A model generated the notes under the pieces. It did no database searches and was not told the DNA's origin. It saw only the letters and a list, made by a program, of their open reading frames with translations. A stretch of 64,000 nucleotides of DNA from Litsea cubeba (taxonomy: Eukaryota; Streptophyta; Magnoliopsida; Laurales; Lauraceae): assembly GCA_012931725.1 (NCBI GenBank), contig CM022944.1:72860284-72924283 (forward strand). Reading direction: 5' to 3'. Positions 56,819-64,000 of the stretch are shown here, piece by piece (positions within the stretch are counted from its first letter, which is position 1; the number at the start of each line of letters is the position of its first letter). A program made the position numbers and the translations under genes.

Positions 56819-57810
56819 AGAAGCTCATTCCTTAGCCAAAAGAGAGGAACTTTAAGGCCCTTCTTGAGGTGATTTGAGGCCAAACAAAGGGGAATGAGCT
56901 AGGGATTTCTAAGGGTCATTAAGGAAAGCTAAAGCTTGGAATTAAAGGTTAAACCATCTAAGTAAGCTTGCTTTTCCTAATCATATGTTTTCATGCTTTA
57001 TTCTATTTATTGGTAAATCTTTTCTAGCATGTTAATGTATGATTTGTTGTGTCCTTAACATGGTTATGTTTTGAATTGATTCATTGTTTTGGATACATCA
57101 CCTTGATTCAAACCAAGTAGTACTTAAATTGGTATATCTAAGTAGATCATGTTTTGGAATCATCTTTGAAATCATATGTAACATGATTCCTATACTTGGT
57201 TGAATCTTTGGTTGTTGTTTTTCATCATAAGAAAATCTCTTTCAAATCTATCTTATGTTTTGGATTCAACAACTTTACTAATCACATGTATTTTGTTTTA
57301 AAGTTTCACAACTTGTTTAGCTTTGATTGGTATATCATCTTCAAGTTGTATTTTTTAATACATGAGATTTGACCCTTAATTTCAATCAAATATATTTGTA
57401 TGTTTTACACTTTCAAATACTTTAAGCATACATTGAGCTTCATTGTTAATTTGATTGAAATCCATATGCATCACATGTTTTGTTCTTTGAATTTCACAAC
57501 TTGTGTAGAATACTTAGGTATGTCTTTTACAAGTTACTTTTAACATGTGATTAGCATTTCCTCAATCATAAATGTTTTGAGCTAAAACTTTCAAAAGCCT
57601 TTGGCATACATTTATGAGCTTTTATTTTAAAATTGATTGAGGACATCATGCATACACTTTGTGCATTCATCTTTGCATTCATATAGTGTTTGTGTGAGTT
57701 AGTTTTTCACTTTTATATCCGCCTATTTAAGAGGCAATGTATTGAGCTAAATATGTATCTCCATCAAGTGTATTTTAGACACTACTAAGAGAGAGAACCA
57801 ACCATTTGGT

Positions 57811-57916
57811 TGTATAGGTTATTGCTTAGCCTTGAAAAGCATAATGTAAAGGTTATTGCTTAGCCTAGAAAAGCATAGATGTAAAGGTTATTGCTTAGCC
57901 TATTGAAAAGCATACA
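57811..57916. repeat. ~36-bp repeat, three copies
   Basis: GGTTATTGCTTAGCC followed by GAAAAGCATA recurs three times near the 3' part of the LTR body. Confidence 0.85.
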
Positions 57917-58379
57917 TAGTGGAAATCCGATGGGGTGTGAGGAACACAAGCCGGTAGTGGATGTAGGCATTGAGGCCGAACCACTATAAATCTTGTGTTG
58001 TGGTAATTGCATTGTGATGATTGTATTTGTTTAAGCTTCCGCATTTTGTTTGTTAATCATCACAAGTGACTAGTTAATTTAAAGAAGACAAGTCTTGAAA
58101 TCTCTTGGATGCTTCTTTGACTTAGCTTGGGCTCTTGTTCTTTTTCTTCATTCTTGATGCTTGGAGCTTGATCATTCTTAAGCTTTCTTTTCTTCTTTAG
58201 CCAAGCAACTTCTTTAACTCCCAAGCTTAGTCTTCTTTCAACTCTCCCCCTTTGACCATGCACTCTCTCTCTTTGGCAAGATATGCATCTTCTCCTATAT
58301 TCTCCCCTTTTGACATCTAGAATATTCTCCCCCTTTGACATTAAATTGCAAAGGTACCTACACACATGAAATAAGGAAA

Positions 58380-60960
58380 ATACCTTTTAGTAGCACCTGT
58401 TAACGAAAGAAATCGAAAATGAAATATATAACAGGTATCATGTATGGTAGTAGTCTAAGGGTATAAAGCCAATTCAATGGTGAATTTGATCAAAACTAAT
58501 ACTTCCTATGAAGGTTTATACTCCCCCTCAATCCATTCTCTCCTTTTGTCAAACTTTTGACAAAGATTTAACTATTTGGTTCAAGAAGAAGATGGTTTTA
58601 CCAATTGAGGGTAAACTTCAAGGAAAGGATTAGATTCATTTAACTATAGAGCTCAATATGATCAAATTACCAAGATTAAGAGCAAGGTCATGGAGAAAAG
58701 CAACCATGGATACCAATTGGAATAAAGAAATACCAATTGAGATGAAAGGATATGACTATTATCTCAATCACTCTAAAATGGAGTTAAAAAGAATATAACT
58801 ACTAGGATCAATCCAAATTAGAGCTATCCATGATGTTATGGGGTTTATTCAACATAGCATCAATCAATATACCTATGAAAAACATATGCTATGTAAATTT
58901 TGAAATCATTTCATCCAATCAAAAAATATGACTATCATGTGCACAAGATGAATGAAATGAAGTTCAAACATGAAGCCTACCTCAACCATTAACCAACCAA
59001 GATTATTAACACATAAAAATGGTGGTCATAAGATTTACCTATATGAGCATGAGAGGAGGCAAACATGAAGATTATGATGCTAATGAAATGTGACAAATAT
59101 AAGATCAAGCATCATAAAAGAATATTCATCACTTTTAATGATATAACTAATGAGCATAGTGATGAACATGAGAAATTGCATATAAAGATATAACTTGGAG
59201 ATGTATGCAATTTGAAAAACCATATGAACTCATCATGAAAGAAATCCATCTAAAGAAATATGCCTATAAGATACAAAGAATGGATTTTGATGAGAGTCTC
59301 ATATGATCATAAATATGATATTGAAAAATGCACAAGCGATATTACTATGAAATCATGCATAAATCAACATCACAACCATCCATCTATAGCAAAGCTTATG
59401 AAGTACAAAGGATGGATTTGAGAGTTCTAGTATGGTATCCACAAATGTAACTTAAAAGTACAACCATACATGGAACTATATGACATTTGCATAGAGAGGA
59501 TCAATTATAATCAAGATCTAACTCATACCATATCAATAAAGAATATAACTATTCATGCACAAGAAGGTATGAAGTTAGAACGATATCATGGATCGCATAT
59601 AGATGAAAATGGATCTCATATAAGGTATACCTATGAAGAACAATGGTTTAATTCAAATTCATCTAAAATGATCCATTAATCTATCATGTAAAATTTCCAC
59701 TCTTAGCAAATGTAGTATGCTTACAATGCAATGGAAAATGGATATGAGAATCATACCAAATGAACTTAGCACACAAAATCACATATGTACTTAAGAAGCT
59801 CAAATGATCATGAAACAAAAGATTTTACTATAAAGCATAAACAACATCAATTTGCACTAATGAAACGATATACAAAGTTAGGCACAAACATGCAAATCAA
59901 TGACATCATACCCAACCACACAAAGTAAGACATAACAACAAAGTCAATTTGCATTTGAAAGAATGTAACTTTGTTGAGCAAAGATGCAAATTGCTTATAA
60001 AATGTATTTCCTTCTAAATGATATAAACATAAGCACAAGGAAATAAACTCATGGAAAATGCTTCAATAAATATAACTAATAAAGCTTTAAACATTTTCCA
60101 AAGATCTTTTAATTCACTCCAACATTCAAAATCCAACAATGAATCATTCATAAAATTATGATCAAGTGACTTTGAAAAACATGAAGTGAACTAATATCAA
60201 ATCTCAATTTGTAATCAAGGATATAAATACAAATGCTCATACAAATTGATTACATATTTTCCATACCAAAGGATATAACTTGTAAGTTCATGGAAAATCT
60301 AAATTGATTTGAATCATTTGTTTTACAAAATAATCTAACTATGATATCCAAACAAATGATTTTCCAACATCAAATGATCATGAAAAATCTAGCTAAGAAA
60401 GCTTTTGTAATCACAATCAATTGATGATCATCAAATAGAAATGCACTACAATAGATATAACTATATGAGAACAAAATACAAATCTATATGAGAATATTGC
60501 AATCAAATGATTTTGAAACCCAAAGATATAACTAAGAAAGTTCATGGAGACAAAATCAAATGATCACAAAGAAACATTGCATTTTATAAGATGTGACTAT
60601 GTAGAAACAAAATGCAAATGTAACATGACCAACAATTAGATATGACCAAAAAAATAGGTTGGTCTAGTGAGGTTCAAGTCCTTAAGGTAAGTCCAAAAGT
60701 CTACCTTTGAAGATTCACTTAAGGTCTTGAAAAGGTTGTCCTTGAGGGTTCACTTTGAGGTCCCACCAACTCTTGGAGTTTTAACTTGAAAAAGTTTTAG
60801 AGTGGTGAGATAGATTCTTAGGGGAATTAGAGAGCTAGGAAAGAAAATTCCATTTTCAACCATAGTGGAAATCATTCTTAAAAGATATGCATTAAAACAC
60901 AACTCTAGGGTTCAAATCTACATTTAAGCATATAAGGATCAACTCCGGGTGTTTAAGCCC
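58380..60960 (-). other. Non-coding interior with recurring ATATAACTAT motif
   Basis: Very AT-rich with no coding frame. ATATAACTA or a close variant (ATATGACTAT, TATACCTATG) recurs at roughly twenty places between 58750 and 60600, for example near 58792, 59140, 59545, 60070, 60455 and 60522. The inverted 5' leader and primer site lie at its right end. Confidence 0.6.
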
Positions 60961-60978
60961 TAAATGGAGTAACCTTGC

Positions 60979-60990
60979 TCTGATACCACT
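60979..60990 (-). promoter_or_regulatory. Inverted tRNA-Met primer-binding site
   Basis: Minus-strand TGGTATCAGAGC lies next to a minus-oriented LTR end (...GGACTTACA). This is opposite to the orientation of the LTR body at 56261-58080. Confidence 0.85.
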
Positions 60991-61130
60991 TGTAAGTCCT
61001 GGGGATCCTTACCCTAGAGGGGGGGTGAATAGGGTGAGCTACAACTAGTGACCAATTATGAATAATTGGTCACTAGTTGTAGCTCACCCTATTCACCCCC
61101 CCTCTAGGGTAAGGATCCCCAGGACTTACA
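60991..61130. repeat. 140-bp perfect palindrome (69-bp arms, 2-bp centre)
   Basis: The left arm 60991-61059 begins TGTAAGTCCTGGGGATCC. The right arm 61062-61130 is its exact reverse complement. Each arm is the terminal 69 bp of the Copia LTR, including the ATTCACCCCCCCTCTAGG block also found near the end of the Copia LTR at 6581. It would extrude as a long hairpin. Confidence 0.95.
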
Positions 61131-62460
61131 GATGTTCCATGGATATTGAACTTGTGGGTCGCTCCCTGGATCAAGAGAATGATATTCGTATGATGATTAT
61201 GTTAAGGATATGAAGTTCTAAGGTTTAGATGTAATTGGGAAGGTTGATAGTACATGTGATAACCTGACTCGATTATGGATGTTACATAGAGGGGCATTCA
61301 GGTCATTACACTTAGTAGGTCGAAGACAACCGTCATTTTATGACGAGCTTATTATATTATATATTTGTCCTTGGAGTTCAACCATAACTCTTTAGTGGAA
61401 TGAGTTAAGGTTAAAATGGTCTTTATGTTGCTATGGGTTTAGCATGGACATTTTGGTCATTTTGGGAGCTAATAGCAAATATGTCTTTTGGTCCCTTCTC
61501 TAGTCACTTTCCAAGATTGGCATGGTTTCCTAAGATGTTTAGATAACATAAGGATGAATTATTTTAGTGGAAAAATAATTTTGAGTTTAAATTCAAATAG
61601 GCCTTTGAAGGCATACATGAATTTAACTCTAGATAAATTATATGTGGGCCATGGTGTGCATTATCATAAGGGACGTCCATAATAAGATTTCCATGGGTAA
61701 GGTTTCCAACTTTGAGTAGGACTCTCTACTTGGAAAGTTGGACTCCTCTTTAGATTAGTATTCTTATGAGAAGGTTTCCTTTTTGGATTAGGAACTTAAA
61801 ATTAGTAAGTGTTCTACAACTAGGATTACTAATTGCATGGGAAGTTCTTTTTGGTTTCCTTTTCTAATTAGAGTGTTTCTTAAAGGAAATAAGTATTTCC
61901 TTTTTGGACATCAATGAGAATTAGAAGAGATAACTTTGTGGGAAAGCTATCCCAAAGTTTCTATAAAAGAAACCAAGCAACCCCTTGGACGTCCAACACT
62001 TTGTGAGACACTAGGAGAGTCACACGCCCAGCCCTTTGGAGGTTCTCTTCTTGATAGTTGAGAGCTTAAGGTCTGAGATTTTTCCTTGGAGAAATACTTC
62101 TTGATTCCTAGATTAAGATCCCACCATCTTAGCCAATCAGATTTGGAAGTGAGAGAGAAGAAGATCAAAGGCAATACTAGTGCAGAAAATTCCAGCAACT
62201 TGTTTGCTAATTGCAAGTCTGAGTTCGGGCCTTTGGATCTATTTTTTCAGAGATTTGAAGTCTACAAATCTTCGAGGTAATAGTCTTCTTCATTCTCCTT
62301 TAATTATACACTTGTTGGTCATGAATTCATGGAGTTCTCATGCGATCTATATGGCTGATTTATGCTGGTCAAATCAGATTTTTTAAAATCTGTCATGTTA
62401 CAAATTAGCCATGAATATCTTCCGCTAATTCAGATCTGAATCGCAGTTTCTTTCACATCA

Positions 62461-63839
62461 TTGATCGCCAACCGGTAAACCAAGAAAGTGCACTTTCTTC
62501 CCGATCGATTGAGAAATCGGCAGGACAGGTGTCACCAGTCCACTGTTAGCAATCAATGTCTGAAATTGCATAGTCATCCGATGTCAATCAACATGAAGAT
62601 CCATAGATGATTATCACCAGAAGAATTCAAAAAGACGCGGCACGACCCGCTACTCTTCGAGCGACTTGGCGACCACTTCATGCTGTTAATTGACCCATTT
62701 ATGGCAACTTAATGCGGTCATTAACTCGTTGTTTCGGACGGCCCAATCAGAAGCAAGCAAACTGGAGTTACAAGTCAAAGGTTTCATGGCATTTAAACCA
62801 TGAAACTCCTCCCACCTTGAAGATTAAAGGTGATTAAATGCTCTTAATTCTGCACTGGCGAATCAAAAGCCAAAGAAAAGGAGTTACAAAATAAATCAAT
62901 TAAAACTTGTAACTCCTCCCATTATGCAGCATTAATGCATTTAAGGCCCATAAACTCTCCTAAATGGCTACCCAAGGTCTATAATATAGGAAAGCATTCC
63001 AAGAAGAACAGGTCCAGAAATCCAAGCATGGACAAAGATCTAGAAAATTCCATCAGTCAGAAAAAAAAAAACAGAGAGAAAACTCTGCTGAAGTTCTGGA
63101 TTGACCACTGCTACAAGGTGACAAAAGTCTCTTGGGGGGTACTCCCCCCAAGGTCCCTTTGCCTTATCCTTTTGTCTACATGGCCTAGATGTGGCTTTTC
63201 AGCCCATCTACTTAGTTTTTTATTGGACATAGGACCTCCTCTTGGTCTTTGTCCTCTAAAAATCTAAGGTCAAGCAGAGCCAAGCGAATCAAGATCATCC
63301 TCTGTTCTCATCTGCATGGATGATGGCAAAGTCCACATATGGCTTACGACCGTCAATCTGAACGAGTCCCCCACAATCTCCTGAGAAGTTAGATCCTCCT
63401 TTTCTTGTTTTTCATTGTAGTTTGTATTTTTCTAAAGAGACAAAAAAATCTCAACTCTTGTCTTTCACTATTGATAAGAATTGTAAATCGGCTATAAATG
63501 CCAAAAATCGGCTATAAATACCAAAAATCATCTTTTACGGCAAACATCACCTTTAACGACAAAACAAATGAAATCGCCTCTTACGGTATTTCAAAACCAT
63601 GTCTCTTTTCTTAAATATATGTGCAATGAAAACTCGAAAGAAATTGATTTCCTTTCCTACTTGGGAAGGTCGATCTCCAGATCACCATTTGTAATTCCAA
63701 GTAGAGTAGAAGATCTGGCATACCCACCCAAAAAGAAAAATGTTGATGCTCGCTTTGCCCTCCCGGGTGCGAAAGGGTCGTACCCCACGGACTCTCACAT
63801 CCGAAAGTAAGTGCCGAGCGGCAGGAGCGCGGTCCATCA
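62461..63839 (+). repeat. 3' part of the probable Tat LTR
   Basis: It contains a duplicated ATCGGCTATAAAT segment (63487-63525) and no coding sequence. It ends at GGTCCATCA before the putative primer site. Confidence 0.45.
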
Positions 63840-63842
63840 AGC

Positions 63843-63860
63843 TGGCACACCCAGTGGGAC
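63843..63860 (+). promoter_or_regulatory. Putative primer-binding site of Tat-like Gypsy
   Basis: TGGCACACCCAGTGGGAC resembles the conserved primer-site block that follows 5' LTRs of plant Tat-lineage Gypsy elements. The internal leader would continue from 63861 beyond the window. Confidence 0.5.
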
Positions 63861-64000
63861 TCGTTCATTTGAGAACACGATGCTTAGAAATGGGATATTT
63901 TCATATCATATCTTTTGCTCTATGCTTATGCTTCCATTTCTTGATTCCTTGGCTCCTTTCTAGTTGGTGGCCTATGTTTGATTTCGCATCTAAAAAAAAT

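Larger units (their letters stand above)
56261..61130 (+). mobile_element. Rearranged non-autonomous Copia element
   Basis: The element is bounded by GATGT (56256-56260 and 61131-61135). It starts TGTTAGGGATTTTG and ends CCAGGACTTACA as a plus-oriented LTR should. Inside, about 58080 to 61059 is in the opposite orientation: CTCCCCCTTTGAC polypurine-like tracts (58240-58340), a minus-strand primer site at 60979-60990 and an inverted LTR end at 60991-61059. The reverse-oriented LTR end meets the forward LTR end in a perfect palindrome. No coding frame is present, so it was mobilised in trans before or during rearrangement. Confidence 0.82.
55229..62455 (+). mobile_element. Copia-type solo LTR split by a nested element
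   Basis: The LTR starts TGTTGGGATTGG and ends GCAGTTTCTTTCA, and is flanked by CATCA (55224-55228 and 62456-62460). Removing the insertion 56261-61135 joins ...TATATGGATGT with TCCATGGATATTG and leaves ~2.35 kb. A TATA box TATAAAA is at 61962. No primer site or polypurine tract flanks it, so it is a solo LTR. It includes a recent ~363-bp tandem duplication. Confidence 0.82.
54024..63839 (+). mobile_element. Probable Tat-lineage Gypsy 5' LTR, interrupted by nested insertions
   Basis: A likely LTR start TGTTGACACC (54024) and a likely LTR end GGTCCATCA (63839) bracket about 2.6 kb of sequence once the 55229-62455 insertion and its duplicated CATCA are removed. A primer-site-like TGGCACACCCAGTGGGAC follows at 63843. 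It carries ~150-bp degenerate tandem repeats and the perfect palindrome GGTCGCCGGCGACC near 55049. The internal region and second LTR would lie to the right of the window, so neither a target duplication nor LTR identity can be checked. The left boundary is the least certain part. Confidence 0.5.

Noticed and set aside
58060..58365. 101-codon minus-strand frame at the left end of the inverted interior
   Set aside because: It covers polypurine-like tracts and CT-rich 3' untranslated sequence; no domain is visible.

Overview
This window is repeat-dense nuclear DNA of a flowering plant. The evidence is the transposon spectrum: a Mutator-like (MULE) transposase, Copia and chromodomain Gypsy LTR elements primed by initiator tRNA-Met, and plant-only plant-mobile-domain (PMD) and 'putative plant transposon protein' families, with plant-style short introns. 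I see no housekeeping gene, rRNA or genuine tRNA gene. I cannot name the species.

Layout. 1-6360: a decayed MULE with three in-frame TAG codons, followed by four tandem copies of a ~503-bp unit. 6581-14124: a complete minus-strand Copia element with an intact ~1600-codon polyprotein, 1.19-kb LTRs and a TCATC target duplication. 14390-19325: a gene of the plant transposon-protein family (15925-16953, minus) lying between two clusters of TTCGAA palindromes. The larger cluster (18351-19325) is a regular 74-bp array. 19773-20930: a 5'-truncated LINE-like insertion whose 5' junction carries an inverted copy of the target flank. 21395-25213: a multi-exon PMD-Ulp1 protease fusion, now a pseudogene. 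25541-38655: AT-rich DNA with scattered TAACGATATCGTTA palindromes, split by a very young Tekay-like Gypsy element (26997-36671, target duplication ACCCC). 36677-44482: mostly unassigned AT-rich DNA with a solo LTR at 42532-43038.

44483-53923 is a non-autonomous Gypsy-like element with 3.5-kb LTRs and little or no coding sequence. From 54024 to the right edge there is a three-level nest. The outermost layer is a probable Tat-lineage Gypsy LTR whose primer site is at 63843. Inside it is a Copia-type solo LTR (55229-62455, CATCA), and inside that a rearranged non-autonomous Copia element (56261-61130, GATGT). The innermost element ends in a 140-bp palindrome with 69-bp arms.

The most striking theme is that several unrelated elements carry arrays of short CpG-containing palindromes (TTCGAA, CTCGAG, GTCGAC, ACCGGT, also GATATC). 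In three of the arrays the palindromes sit about 20-21 or 30 bp apart, close to whole helical turns. All coordinates and identities were read by eye; no alignment or database search was run.
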